Assembly: GCA_046594915.1 (NCBI GenBank)
Contig: JBKJRC010000012.1
Coordinates: 1 to 64,000, forward strand
DNA: 64,000 nt
Direction of reading: 5' to 3'
Source of the DNA: Methylotenera_A sp046594915
GTDB taxonomy: Bacteria > Pseudomonadota > Gammaproteobacteria > Burkholderiales > Methylophilaceae
The translations under genes and the position numbers were made by a program. Of the stretch, positions 17,228 through 27,175 are shown in pieces; the stretch's first letter is position 1; each line of letters opens with the position of its first letter. The notes under the pieces were generated by a model. The model worked only from the letters and a program-made list of their open reading frames with translations, had not been told where the DNA came from and made no database searches.

Positions 17228-17849
17228 AGGTTTTAATATCAAAGGCTTGTATGCCGTTACACCAGATATTGCCGATACGGATTTATTGGTAAAAAAAGTA
17301 GAGGCTGCATTACAAGGTGGCGTTAACATTTTGCAATATCGCAACAAGCAAGCCAATCACAAGTTACAAACCCAACAAGCGCGGTCTTTATTGCCTTTAT
17401 GCAGGCAATATAATGTGCCGCTGATCATTAATGATTCGGTTAAGCTGTGTTTAACTTTGAATGCAGATGGTGTGCATTTAGGTGCAGATGACGGCAATTT
17501 AGCAGAAGTTAGAGCTAGAATAGGCTTAGATAAAATAGTAGGCGCTTCATGCTATAACCGTTTTGATCTGGCTTTGTCAGCACAAAAAAATGGTGTAGAT
17601 TATGTAGCATTTGGTGCCTGTTTTGCTTCAAGCACTAAGCCTAATGCACCCGTTGCGGATTTGAGCTTATTTAACCAAGCGCGCACAGAGTTAACTAGTC
17701 CAAGTGTCGCCATCGGTGGCATCAATCTGCAAAACGCATCACAAGTTATACAATCTGGCGCAGATGCAATCGCGGTTATTCAAGCTATTTTTATGGCAGA
17801 TGACGTAAAATTAGCGGCTCAACAATTTTCACAACTTTTTAAGTGTTAA
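17199..17849 (+). CDS. thiE: thiamine-phosphate synthase
   Basis: Joins HMP-PP and thiazole phosphate to thiamine monophosphate. The 216-residue TIM-barrel protein has LYAVTPD, the QYRNK motif, INDSVKLCLTLNADGVHLG, and the phosphate loop AIGGINLQNASQVIQSGADAIAV. It overlaps thiD by 29 bp in another frame. hemL follows after 3 bp. The first 10 residues before GLYAVTP are an ordinary extension. Confidence 0.95.
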   Translation: MKKFPLSSIKGFNIKGLYAVTPDIADTDLLVKKVEAALQGGVNILQYRNKQANHKLQTQQARSLLPLCRQYNVPLIINDSVKLCLTLNADGVHLGADDGNLAEVRARIGLDKIVGASCYNRFDLALSAQKNGVDYVAFGACFASSTKPNAPVADLSLFNQARTELTSPSVAIGGINLQNASQVIQSGADAIAVIQAIFMADDVKLAAQQFSQLFKC

Positions 17850-17852
17850 GTC

Positions 17853-19154
17853 ATGACATCACCCAACCCAAAAATATCTCAAAATAAAAGCTTATTCGAA
17901 AAATCTCAGCAATTAATCCCAGGTGGCGTTAATTCGCCTGTGCGCGCTTTTCGCTCTGTGGGCGGCACGCCAGTTTTCTTTAAAAAAGGCTTGGGTTCTA
18001 AGTTGTGGGATGTTGATGGTAAAGAATATATCGATTACATCAATTCTTGGGGCCCAATGATTGTTGGGCATGCGCATCCAGATGTGGTTGCTGCAGTGCA
18101 AGCGGCGGCGGCCAATAGTCTTTCATTTGGCGCGCCAACAGGGCTTGAGCTGGAAATGGCTATGCTGATTAATAAGCTAGTACCTAGCATGGAGCAGGTG
18201 CGTTTAAATAGTAGTGGCACAGAGGCAACAATGAGTGCAATCCGCGTGGCGCGTGGCTTTACAGGCCGCGATACCATTGTGAAATTTGAAGGTTGTTATC
18301 ACGGCCATTCCGATGGTTTGCTGGTAAAAGCAGGCTCTGGTTTGTTAACATTTGGTGAGCCAGATTCTGGCGGTGTGCCAGCGAGTGTGGCCGCTCACAC
18401 TTTGACGCTGGAATACAATAACACCCAACAATTACAAGCGCTATTTGCCAAGAGTGGCGATGAAATTGCCTGTGTGATTATTGAACCTGTGGTTGGCAAT
18501 ATGAACTTAATCGTGCCAAACATCGAATTTTTGCAAACCTTGCGTGCGCTTTGTACTAAACATGGCGCAATCCTTATTTTTGACGAAGTGATGACTGGTT
18601 TCAGGGTGCATTTAGGCGGCGCGCAGGCTTTGTATGGTATCAAGCCAGATATGACTACTTTAGGTAAAGTGATTGGCGGCGGTCTGCCTGTGGGCGCATT
18701 TGGTGGTCGTAAAGATATTATGAGTGTATTAGCGCCGCTGGGCAAGGTGTATCAAGCAGGCACGCTGTCTGGTAATCCTGTCGCGGTAAGTGCAGGTTTA
18801 GCGACGCTTAAGTTGATTCAAGCGCCAGATTTTCACGCTAAATTAAGTGCGCAAACCAAAAAGTTGATGGATGGATTGAAACTGGCCGCACAGCAGGTGG
18901 GCATACCTTTTAATGCGCAAAATGTCGGTGGTATGTTTGGCTTATATTTTAGCGAAAATTGCCCAAGCAGCTATGCCGAAATCATGCAAAACAACAATAA
19001 AGAGCATTTCAATCGCTTTTTCCACAGCATGCTAGATAGTGGCATTTATTTAGGGCCATCTGCTTTTGAAGCGGGTTTTGTGTCAGCAGCACATTCTGAC
19101 ACGGATATTGCCTACACAATTGAAGCTGCACAAAAAGCCTTTACAACTTTATAG
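17853..19154 (+). CDS. hemL: glutamate-1-semialdehyde 2,1-aminomutase
   Basis: A PLP enzyme that makes 5-aminolevulinate in the C5 haem pathway. The 433-residue protein has the GGVNSPVRAF start region, SSGTEATMSAIRVARG, the FDEVMTGFR strand that holds the cofactor, and the PLP lysine in TTLGKVIGGGLPVGAFGG. It follows thiE by 3 bp, so thiD-thiE-hemL probably form one operon, a common beta-proteobacterial order. hemE lies further right at 25975. Confidence 0.97.
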   Translation: MTSPNPKISQNKSLFEKSQQLIPGGVNSPVRAFRSVGGTPVFFKKGLGSKLWDVDGKEYIDYINSWGPMIVGHAHPDVVAAVQAAAANSLSFGAPTGLELEMAMLINKLVPSMEQVRLNSSGTEATMSAIRVARGFTGRDTIVKFEGCYHGHSDGLLVKAGSGLLTFGEPDSGGVPASVAAHTLTLEYNNTQQLQALFAKSGDEIACVIIEPVVGNMNLIVPNIEFLQTLRALCTKHGAILIFDEVMTGFRVHLGGAQALYGIKPDMTTLGKVIGGGLPVGAFGGRKDIMSVLAPLGKVYQAGTLSGNPVAVSAGLATLKLIQAPDFHAKLSAQTKKLMDGLKLAAQQVGIPFNAQNVGGMFGLYFSENCPSSYAEIMQNNNKEHFNRFFHSMLDSGIYLGPSAFEAGFVSAAHSDTDIAYTIEAAQKAFTTL

Positions 19155-19178
19155 ATATTTTTTTACAGATATTTTTGC

Positions 19179-19418
19179 TTAATGCGTCATTCTTAGCCTA
19201 GTATTTTGCGCTATTTCATTCGATTTAACTGCTTCAATGTGCTCAAGTTGCAAGCTCGCCTTCATCATCATATTGGCAACTTGCTGAATCACGTCTGGGT
19301 TTAAGCGCAATGAAATAGCGCCAATTTCAAGCTCCACTACGTTGCAATCTGCGCAATAAGTTAAGCGAATGCCCATGCTATTGGCTAGCGTAATTTTTTC
19401 GCAAAAACTTTCTTTCAT
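19179..19418 (-). CDS. small CxxC protein, probably Fur-regulated
   Basis: I do not recognise this 79-residue cytoplasmic protein. It has Cys6 and a C22-A-D-C25 pair in YCADCNVVELEIGAISLRL, then an amphipathic helix rich in Met (VANMMMKASLQLEH). A good Shine-Dalgarno (AAGGAG) precedes the ATG. Its promoter (TTGACA, 17 bp, TATCAT) overlaps a near-consensus Fur box, so it should be switched on by iron shortage. A role in iron handling is inference from that site only. It converges with hemL. Confidence 0.7.
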   Translation of the reverse strand: MKESFCEKITLANSMGIRLTYCADCNVVELEIGAISLRLNPDVIQQVANMMMKASLQLEHIEAVKSNEIAQNTRLRMTH

Positions 19419-19450
19419 TATTTTGCTCCTTAATAAATAATACTATTTAA

Positions 19451-19483
19451 TTAAATGATAATCATTCTCATTTATATTGTCAA
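19451..19483 (-). promoter_or_regulatory. promoter with Fur box
   Basis: The minus-strand -35 is TTGACA (19478-19483), the spacer is 17 bp and the -10 is TATCAT (19455-19460). The plus-strand sequence GATAATCATTCTC (19457-19469) matches the Fur 6-1-6 core GATAAT-C-ATTATC with one mismatch. It overlaps the -10, so iron-loaded Fur would block RNA polymerase. Confidence 0.75.
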
Positions 19484-19620
19484 ATTATTTTGGTTTGTAA
19501 TGTGATTTTTGTATTAAAACTATGGTCAATTTGCACTTAAGCGATTGAACTTGAAAGCATTAAACGGTATTATTGAAGGTTCCGCTAAATGTTTTGATAG
19601 AGAATTATTAGGCAAAGAAT

Positions 19621-22600
19621 ATGCAATCCGTAACGACATTTAAAATTGAAGCTCTGGACACAAAAAAAGCAGTTCAAGAAGTTAAAAGTTTAGCTACAAA
19701 TAGCTTGGCACCGCAAAGCCAAGGTTTATACAATTCGGCGAATGAAAAAGACGCTTGCGGTGTAGGCTTTGTTGCGCATATTAAAGGCAAAAAAAGCCAT
19801 CAAATTGTGCAAAAAGGTTTGGAGTTACTAACCAATTTAACGCATCGCGGCGCAACGGGCTATGACCCAAAACTCGGCGATGGCGCTGGTTTGTTAATGC
19901 AAATGCCAGATGCATTTATGCGCAAAGAAGCTACTAAGTTGAATATTAGTTTGCCAGCAGCGGGTCAATACGCAGTTGGTAATGTATTTTTGCCGCAAAT
20001 TGCAAAAAGTCGCGAAATTTGTGAGGCACTCATCACCACAATAATTGCAGAAGAAAATCAAACTTTTCTTGGTTGGCGCGATGTGCCCGTTGATAACAGC
20101 AATATCGCGCAGTCAGCGCGCGATGTTGAACCCATTATGCGGCAAGTTATTGTTGCTAGCGGCAATCAAGCTGTACAAATACATCAAAGTCCAGCAGATC
20201 AAAATATATTTGAACGCAAATTGTTTGTGATCCGCAAACGAATTGAACACGCGGTTCGCGCGCTTAACTTACAAGATAAAGCGGCTTTTTACATCCCTTC
20301 ATTATCATCACGCACCATTGTTTATAAAGGCATGTTGTTAGCGAATGAAGTGGGCGTCTACTATCAAGATTTAAATGACGAAAGTGTCGTTTCTGCGTTA
20401 GCGCTAGTGCATCAGCGTTTTTCAACCAATACATTCCCCGCTTGGGATTTAGCGCATCCATTCCGCATGATTGCGCACAACGGTGAAATTAACACCGTGC
20501 AAGGTAACATAAACTGGATGGCGGCGCGTCACGAAACCATGAAATCCAGCGTGATTGGTGAGGATTTAGATAAGCTTTGGCCGTTAATTGCCGAAGGGCA
20601 ATCTGACTCAGCCTGTTTTGACAATTGTTTAGAGTTGCTGGTGGCTGGCGGTTACAGCTTGCCGCACGCCATGATGATGCTGATTCCTGAGGCCTGGGGC
20701 GCGAAAGATGGCGCCGGCAAACCGTTAATGGATGAAGAGCGTCGCGCTTTCTATGAGTATCACGCAGCGTTGATGGAACCCTGGGATGGCCCAGCCGCGG
20801 TAGCTTTTACTGATGGCCGCATGATTGGCGCGACCTTAGACCGTAATGGTTTGCGCCCTGCCCGCTATTTAGTGACCGATGATGACATCGTGATGATGGC
20901 ATCTGAAATGGGTGTGTTAACTTTTCCACAGGAAAAAATCGTTAAAAAATGGCGGCTTGAGCCAGGAAAAATGCTGCTAATCGACATGGAACAAGGCCGG
21001 ATTATTGGCGATGCAGAAGTGAAAAATATGCTGGCAAATGCCAAGCCTTACAAACAATGGATTGAAAAAACACGCTATTTTCTGAGCGATTTACCCAAAG
21101 TTAACGCTCAAATTGAAGCAAATTTGGGCAACCTATTAGATACACAACAAGCGTTTGGTTATACGCAAGAAGACGTCAAGTTTGTAATGGCACCGATGGT
21201 GGCAAACGGCGAAGAAGGCGCTGGCTCAATGGGCAACGATGCTGCATTGCCTGTGTTATCCGCCAGGCCAAAACTGCTATACAACTATTTCAAGCAGTTA
21301 TTCGCGCAAGTGACGAATCCACCAATCGATCCGATTCGCGAAGAGTTGGTCATGTCATTAGTCACTTTTATTGGGCCTAAACCTAACTTGCTAGGCGTTG
21401 ATGAAACGACGCCGCCTATGCGTTTGGAAGCCAGCCAGCCAGTATTAATGCTCGATGAGTTGGAGCAATTAAAAGCCATTGCAACGCTTACGCAAAATCA
21501 ATATAAATCACGGGTATTGGATATGACCTATCCTGCCGCGCTTGGCAAAAATGGCATGGCGGATGCGCTGGCGAATATTGCCAGTGCCGCAGAGAAAGCT
21601 GTGCAGAATGGTTTTAATATACTGATTCTTTCCGATAGAAATGTCAGCGAAGAACGCTTGGCGATACCAGCACTGTTGGCCTGTTCAGCAACACACGGAC
21701 ATTTGGTTAAAAACGGCTTAAGAACAAGCACGGGCTTGGTAATAGATACTGGCTCTGCGCGCGAAGTACATCACTTTGCTTTGCTAGCCGGTTATGGCGC
21801 TGAAGCGGTTTGTCCGTGGTTAGCCTTTGAAACCATTAATCATATGGGTAACAAAGATAATGTCGAAGCGGCTAAGAAATTCGTCAAAGCCATCGGCAAA
21901 GGCTTATATAAAGTCATGTCGAAAATGGGTATTTCAACTTACCAATCTTATTGCGGCGCGCAGATTTTTGAAGCCATTGGTTTAAATACCGCGTTTGTGG
22001 ATAAATATTTTACCGGTACGGCGACTAATATTGAAGGTATTGGCTTAGACCAAGTTGCCGAAGAAGCGGTGCGCTTACATGACAGCGCTTATGGCGATGA
22101 CCCGGTTTTGGCGAATAACTTGGACGCGGGCGGCGAATATGCTTTCCGTGTGCGTGGCGAAGAACACATGTGGACGCCAGATTCGATTGCAAAATTGCAG
22201 CATGCAACCCGCACTAACTCTGCAACGACATATAAAGAATATGCAGCCTTAATCAATGATCAAACTCGCCGTCATATGACCTTGCGTGGTTTGTTTGAAA
22301 TTAAGCCAGCGGGAACAGCAATTTCGTTAGATTCGGTTGAACCAGCTAAAGAAATCGTCAAACGCTTTGCGACAGGCGCGATGTCTTTAGGCTCTATTTC
22401 AACCGAAGCGCATGCAACATTAGCCATTGCAATGAATCGTATTGGCGGTAAATCGAATACGGGCGAAGGTGGTGAAGACGCTAGGCGTTTTATTGCTGTA
22501 TCACATGACACCACCATGGCTAAAGTAATTGGTGCAAAAAATATTGAGCGCGATATTCCGCTAAAAGCGGGTGACTCTATGCGTTCACGCATTAAACAGG

Positions 22601-24351
22601 TGGCATCTGGTCGTTTTGGTGTAACAGCGGAATATTTAGCTTCTGCCGATCAAATTCAAATCAAAATGGCACAAGGCGCTAAGCCAGGCGAAGGTGGTCA
22701 ATTGCCCGGACATAAAGTGTCAGAATATATTGCGAAATTGCGTTTTTCAGTGCCAGGCGTGGGTTTGATTTCGCCACCACCACATCATGATATTTATTCA
22801 ATTGAAGATTTAGCGCAGCTGATTCATGATCTTAAAAATGCTAATCCAAAAGCATCCATTTCGGTAAAGCTGGTGTCTGAAACGGGCATCGGTACCGTTG
22901 CCGCTGGTGTAGCAAAAGCCAAGTCAGATCATATTGTCGTCGCTGGTCATGACGGCGGCACTGGCGCATCGCCAATTTCATCTGTGAAACATGCGGGCAC
23001 GCCATGGGAATTAGGCTTGGCTGAAACGCAGCAAACTTTAGTGCTTAATCAATTGCGCGGACGCGTCATTGTGCAAGTGGACGGCCAAATGAAAACAGGC
23101 CGCGATGTGCTAATCGGCGCATTATTAGGCGCAGATGAATTTGGCTTTGCAACGGCGCCGCTTGTGGTTGAGGGCTGTATTATGATGCGTAAATGTCATC
23201 TGAACACTTGCCCAGTTGGTGTGGCGACGCAAGACCCAGAATTGCGTAAACGCTTTACTGGTCAGCCTGAACATGTGGTGAATTACTTCTTCTTTGTGGC
23301 TGAAGAAGTGCGTGAGTTAATGGCTTCAATCGGAATCGCCAAGTTTGACGATTTGATTGGCCGTGCCGATTTACTGGATATGCAAGCGGGGATTGACCAC
23401 TGGAAAATCAATGGTTTAGACTTTAGCAAAGTGTTCCATTTACCAGAAATGCCAGCTAGCGTTTCACGTAAAAATAATGACGTACAAGATCATGGTCTGA
23501 TTAATGCATTGGATAACAAGTTAATAGCGCTTGCCAACAACGCGCTGGAAACAGGCAAAAAAGTGGTGTTGGATATGCCTATTGCCAATACGAATCGCAC
23601 TGTTGGCACTATGTTGTCGAATCAAGTGGCGACGCGCTACGGCAACACAGGTTTACCCGATGACACGATTCATGTGAATTTCACAGGCACTTCTGGCCAA
23701 AGTTTTGCAGCATTTTTGGCTAAAGGCATTACGTTTGAATTGACTGGTGAAGGCAATGATTACGTAGGCAAAGGCCTGTGTGGTGGACGCATCATCATTA
23801 AACCGCCAGTTGCATTCCGCGGCATTGCGCATGAAAATATTATCGTCGGCAACACGGTGATGTATGGCGCAACCACGGGTGAAAGCTACTTTAGAGGCAT
23901 TGCAGGTGAGCGTTTCTGTGTACGTAACTCAGGCGCATCTGCAGTAGTTGAGGGTGTAGGCAACCATGGCTGTGAATATATGACAGGCGGAACAGTAGTC
24001 GTTTTAGGAGTCACAGGCCAAAACTTTGCGGCAGGAATGAGCGGCGGCGTGGCTTATGTTTACGATGAAGATGGCTTATTCGCCAGACGTTGCAATATGA
24101 GCATGGTGTCGTTAGAAAAAGTGGAAACGGCAGAATCTTGTGTTGGAAAAATCCATCATTTAGATCAACCAGATGAAATCACATTGAAAATGCTAATTGA
24201 AAATCACGCCAAATATACAGGTAGCTTGCGTGCTAACGATATGTTGGCTGATTGGGCAAATGTCAGAGCAAAATTTGTAAAAGTAATGCCAAACGAATAT
24301 AAGCGTGCGTTAATCGAACTGGCAGAAGATAAAGCGCTAGTAGCTGCATAA
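19621..24351 (+). CDS. gltB: glutamate synthase (NADPH), large subunit
   Basis: Transfers the amide of glutamine to 2-oxoglutarate, giving two glutamates. At 1576 residues it is a full alpha subunit. Cys46 in KDACGVGF is the amidotransferase nucleophile after a propeptide that is presumably cleaved. Then come the class II amidase domain (RFSTNTFPAWDLAHP, HNGEINT), the central domain, the FMN domain (GEGGEDARR, GGTGASPISS), the 3Fe-4S cysteines (CIMMRKCHLNTC) and the beta-helix GXGXG domain. gltD follows by 93 bp. Confidence 0.98.
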   Translation: MQSVTTFKIEALDTKKAVQEVKSLATNSLAPQSQGLYNSANEKDACGVGFVAHIKGKKSHQIVQKGLELLTNLTHRGATGYDPKLGDGAGLLMQMPDAFMRKEATKLNISLPAAGQYAVGNVFLPQIAKSREICEALITTIIAEENQTFLGWRDVPVDNSNIAQSARDVEPIMRQVIVASGNQAVQIHQSPADQNIFERKLFVIRKRIEHAVRALNLQDKAAFYIPSLSSRTIVYKGMLLANEVGVYYQDLNDESVVSALALVHQRFSTNTFPAWDLAHPFRMIAHNGEINTVQGNINWMAARHETMKSSVIGEDLDKLWPLIAEGQSDSACFDNCLELLVAGGYSLPHAMMMLIPEAWGAKDGAGKPLMDEERRAFYEYHAALMEPWDGPAAVAFTDGRMIGATLDRNGLRPARYLVTDDDIVMMASEMGVLTFPQEKIVKKWRLEPGKMLLIDMEQGRIIGDAEVKNMLANAKPYKQWIEKTRYFLSDLPKVNAQIEANLGNLLDTQQAFGYTQEDVKFVMAPMVANGEEGAGSMGNDAALPVLSARPKLLYNYFKQLFAQVTNPPIDPIREELVMSLVTFIGPKPNLLGVDETTPPMRLEASQPVLMLDELEQLKAIATLTQNQYKSRVLDMTYPAALGKNGMADALANIASAAEKAVQNGFNILILSDRNVSEERLAIPALLACSATHGHLVKNGLRTSTGLVIDTGSAREVHHFALLAGYGAEAVCPWLAFETINHMGNKDNVEAAKKFVKAIGKGLYKVMSKMGISTYQSYCGAQIFEAIGLNTAFVDKYFTGTATNIEGIGLDQVAEEAVRLHDSAYGDDPVLANNLDAGGEYAFRVRGEEHMWTPDSIAKLQHATRTNSATTYKEYAALINDQTRRHMTLRGLFEIKPAGTAISLDSVEPAKEIVKRFATGAMSLGSISTEAHATLAIAMNRIGGKSNTGEGGEDARRFIAVSHDTTMAKVIGAKNIERDIPLKAGDSMRSRIKQVASGRFGVTAEYLASADQIQIKMAQGAKPGEGGQLPGHKVSEYIAKLRFSVPGVGLISPPPHHDIYSIEDLAQLIHDLKNANPKASISVKLVSETGIGTVAAGVAKAKSDHIVVAGHDGGTGASPISSVKHAGTPWELGLAETQQTLVLNQLRGRVIVQVDGQMKTGRDVLIGALLGADEFGFATAPLVVEGCIMMRKCHLNTCPVGVATQDPELRKRFTGQPEHVVNYFFFVAEEVRELMASIGIAKFDDLIGRADLLDMQAGIDHWKINGLDFSKVFHLPEMPASVSRKNNDVQDHGLINALDNKLIALANNALETGKKVVLDMPIANTNRTVGTMLSNQVATRYGNTGLPDDTIHVNFTGTSGQSFAAFLAKGITFELTGEGNDYVGKGLCGGRIIIKPPVAFRGIAHENIIVGNTVMYGATTGESYFRGIAGERFCVRNSGASAVVEGVGNHGCEYMTGGTVVVLGVTGQNFAAGMSGGVAYVYDEDGLFARRCNMSMVSLEKVETAESCVGKIHHLDQPDEITLKMLIENHAKYTGSLRANDMLADWANVRAKFVKVMPNEYKRALIELAEDKALVAA

Positions 24352-24444
24352 TATTGTATCAACAACGCTGGCGACAAACTTGTCCGTTAAAAGTTAACAC
24401 TTAAAATAGGGCAAAAAATTAAATATGAGTAAGGGCTTATTAGT

Positions 24445-25884
24445 ATGGGCAAAGTAACAGGTTTTATGGAATTTGAGCGACTGGCAGAAGCAAATCTGCC
24501 CGTGGTGGAACGTGTTAAAAATTACAAAGAATTTGTGCTACATTTAACCGATGACCAAGCCAAGCAGCAAGGCGCGCGTTGCATGGATTGCGGTATTCCA
24601 TTTTGTACCACTGGTTGCCCTGTCAATAATATTATTCCCGATTGGAATGACTTGGTTTATAGCCAGGATTGGCGCGGTGCGATTGATGTATTGCATTCCA
24701 CTAATAATTTTCCAGAATTTACGGGCCGTATTTGTCCAGCCCCTTGCGAAGCCGCTTGCACTTTAAATATTAATGCAGATCCAGTCGGTATTAAATCGAT
24801 TGAGCATGCAATTATTGATAAAGCATGGGAAAACGGTTGGGTTACACCACAAGTTAACCCAATAAAAACAGGTAAAAAAATCGCCATTGTCGGCTCTGGC
24901 CCTGCAGGTTTGGCGGCTGCACAGCAGTTGGCAAGAGTTGGTCATGATGTGGTGGTGCTGGAAAAAAGTAGCCGTATCGGTGGCTTATTACGCTACGGTA
25001 TTCCCGATTTTAAAATGGAAAAATTCCATATTGATCGTCGCATGGCGCAGATGCAAACTGAAGGCGTGGAATTTCGCGTGAATCAACATGTAGGCGCAGA
25101 AGGATTAGATGGCGTGAAGGCGGATGATTTGCTGGCTGAATTCGACGCAGTGGTTTTAGCTGGCGGTGCCGAGCATCCGCGCGATTTGCCAGTTACCGGT
25201 CGTGAATTGGATGGCGTGATGTACGCGATGGACTTTTTAACACCGCAAAACAAAGTGGTTGCAGGCGATATTGTGCAGAATCAGGTGATGGCAACCAATA
25301 AAAACGTAGTGGTGATTGGCGGTGGTGATACCGGTTCTGACTGTGTAGGCACATCCAATCGCCATGGCGCGTTAAGCATTACACAATTTGAGTTGATGCC
25401 GCAACCGCCTATGCATGAAAATAAAGAGTTAATTTGGCCGAACTGGCCGTTAAAAATGCGCACTTCAAGCTCGCATGAAGAAGGTGCAAACCGCGACTGG
25501 TCTATCACCACTAAAGAACTAATCGGCGAAAATGGTAAAGTCACCCATTTAAAAGGCTGCAAAGTAGAATGGAAAGATGGCAAGATGGTAGAGGTGGCTG
25601 GTACTGAATTCACCATTAAAGCCGATTTAGTCTTGTTAGCGATGGGTTTTGTATCGCCGGTGCAAAAATTATTGGATGCGTTTGGTATAGAAAAAGACAA
25701 TCGTGGCAATGCCAAAGCGAATACCGAAGGTGCTGAAAGCTATAAAACCAGCAAAGCAAAAGTGTTTGCCGCGGGCGATGTGCGCCGTGGTCAATCACTG
25801 GTTGTTTGGGCGATTCGCGAAGGTCGCCAAGCCGCAAAAGCGGTAGATGAGTTTTTAATGGGGTCATCTACTTTACCTAGATAA
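24445..25884 (+). CDS. gltD: glutamate synthase (NADPH), small subunit
   Basis: Takes electrons from NADPH and passes them through FAD and iron-sulfur clusters to GltB. The 479-residue protein has N-terminal cysteine motifs (CMDCGIPFCTTGCPVNN and CPAPCEAAC), the FAD Rossmann loop IVGSGPAGLAAA near residue 150, the NADPH loop VVIGGGDTGSDC near 290, and the C-terminal FAD contact FAAGDVRRGQSLVVWAI. The leader between gltB and gltD is 93 bp with no clear terminator. A terminator at 25911 ends the operon. Confidence 0.97.
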   Translation: MGKVTGFMEFERLAEANLPVVERVKNYKEFVLHLTDDQAKQQGARCMDCGIPFCTTGCPVNNIIPDWNDLVYSQDWRGAIDVLHSTNNFPEFTGRICPAPCEAACTLNINADPVGIKSIEHAIIDKAWENGWVTPQVNPIKTGKKIAIVGSGPAGLAAAQQLARVGHDVVVLEKSSRIGGLLRYGIPDFKMEKFHIDRRMAQMQTEGVEFRVNQHVGAEGLDGVKADDLLAEFDAVVLAGGAEHPRDLPVTGRELDGVMYAMDFLTPQNKVVAGDIVQNQVMATNKNVVVIGGGDTGSDCVGTSNRHGALSITQFELMPQPPMHENKELIWPNWPLKMRTSSSHEEGANRDWSITTKELIGENGKVTHLKGCKVEWKDGKMVEVAGTEFTIKADLVLLAMGFVSPVQKLLDAFGIEKDNRGNAKANTEGAESYKTSKAKVFAAGDVRRGQSLVVWAIREGRQAAKAVDEFLMGSSTLPR

Positions 25885-25910
25885 TAGGGTTAAGAATCAA
25901 CAATAAAAAC

Positions 25911-25947
25911 AAAGGATGCAAAGTAAAACTGCTTTGTGTCCTTTTTT
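25911..25947 (+). terminator. rho-independent terminator after gltBD
   Basis: A long stem: AAAGGA and CAAAG (25911-25923) pair with CTTTG and TCCTTT (25932-25944) around an internal TG/TG loop and an 8-nt apical loop, followed by a T-run to 25947. Confidence 0.85.
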
Positions 25948-25974
25948 ATTCGCGCCAAAATTAGGTAGTCAACT

Positions 25975-27039
25975 ATGGTTAACTTGCAAAACGATACATT
26001 TTTAAAAGCGCTCATGCGCCAACCCACAGATTACACGCCAGTGTGGATGATGCGTCAAGCTGGCCGCTATTTACCAGAGTATAAGCAAAGTCGTAAAACA
26101 GCGGGCAGTTTTTTGCAGTTATGCAAAAGCCCAGATTTTGCGACAGAAGTGACGATGCAACCGCTGGATCGCTATCCATTATTAGATGCTTCGATTCTAT
26201 TTTCAGATATTCTCACCGTGCCCGATGCGATGGGTTTAGGCTTGTATTTTGAAGAAGGCGAAGGCCCAAAATTTGAGCGTACTTTGCGCGAAGAAGCCGA
26301 TATACAGAAGTTAACCGTGCCTGATATGGCAAAACTGCAGTACGTTTTTGATGCCGTCAGCCAGATTCGCAAAACCATCAATGGCCGCGTGCCGCTGATT
26401 GGTTTTTCTGGCAGCCCGTGGACATTGGCGACTTACATGGTGGAAGGCAAAGGCGGCACAGATTTCCTCAATATCAAAAAAATGGCCTATGCGCGCCCCG
26501 ATTTATTGCATCATATTCTAGACACAACCGCGCAAACGGTTATTCAATATCTTAACGCCCAAATCGCCGCAGGCGCGCAAGCGGTGATGCTATTTGACTC
26601 CTGGGGTGGCGCGCTGGCACACAATGCCTACAAGGAATTTTCACTCAATTATATGCAAAAAATCGTGGCAGGTTTAACCAAAAATAATGAAGGCCGCAAA
26701 GTCCCCAGCATTGTATTTACCAAAGGCGGCGCATTGTGGTTAGAAGCGCAAGCGGAGATTGGTAGCGATTGTTTAGGTTTAGATTGGACGGTGGATATCG
26801 GCCAGGCAAGAAAAAGAGCGGGGCAACAAGTGGCGTTACAAGGCAATCTGGACCCAGCGATTTTGCTCTCAACGCCAGTCGCAATCGAAAAAGAAGTGAC
26901 TAATATTTTAGCGAGCTATGGTCACGGAAGCGGTCATGTGTTTAATCTAGGCCACGGCATTACGCAGTGGACACCACCCGAGAACGCGGCGGCGATGCTT
27001 GCCGCTGTGCGCGAACATAGTAGGCAATATCATCAATAA
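25975..27039 (+). CDS. hemE: uroporphyrinogen decarboxylase
   Basis: Removes four acetate carboxyls from uroporphyrinogen III to give coproporphyrinogen III. The 354-residue TIM-barrel protein has the signature MRQAGRYLPEY near residue 26, the catalytic Asp segment ILFSDILTVPDAMG, GFSGSPWTLATYMVEG, and the late HGSGHVFNLGHGI. It lies between two terminators (25911-25947 and 27042-27068) and is probably a single-gene unit. Confidence 0.97.
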   Translation: MVNLQNDTFLKALMRQPTDYTPVWMMRQAGRYLPEYKQSRKTAGSFLQLCKSPDFATEVTMQPLDRYPLLDASILFSDILTVPDAMGLGLYFEEGEGPKFERTLREEADIQKLTVPDMAKLQYVFDAVSQIRKTINGRVPLIGFSGSPWTLATYMVEGKGGTDFLNIKKMAYARPDLLHHILDTTAQTVIQYLNAQIAAGAQAVMLFDSWGGALAHNAYKEFSLNYMQKIVAGLTKNNEGRKVPSIVFTKGGALWLEAQAEIGSDCLGLDWTVDIGQARKRAGQQVALQGNLDPAILLSTPVAIEKEVTNILASYGHGSGHVFNLGHGITQWTPPENAAAMLAAVREHSRQYHQ

Positions 27040-27041
27040 AC

Positions 27042-27068
27042 AAAAGCCCGTATTATGCGGGCTTTTTT
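27042..27068 (+). terminator. rho-independent terminator after hemE
   Basis: AAAAGCCCG (27042-27050) pairs with CGGGCTTTT (27058-27066) around a 7-nt loop, and the T-run continues to 27068. The rest of the 27069-27175 gap is A+T-rich with no visible gene. Confidence 0.9.
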
Positions 27069-27175
27069 AGTGTTAAATTAGTGTTAACTCTGATGTCAAA
27101 AATTAACTTTAATGTTAAAACTCTTTAATATTAAAAACTAAGAAACATGAATATTTAAAACTTGAATATTTAAAA

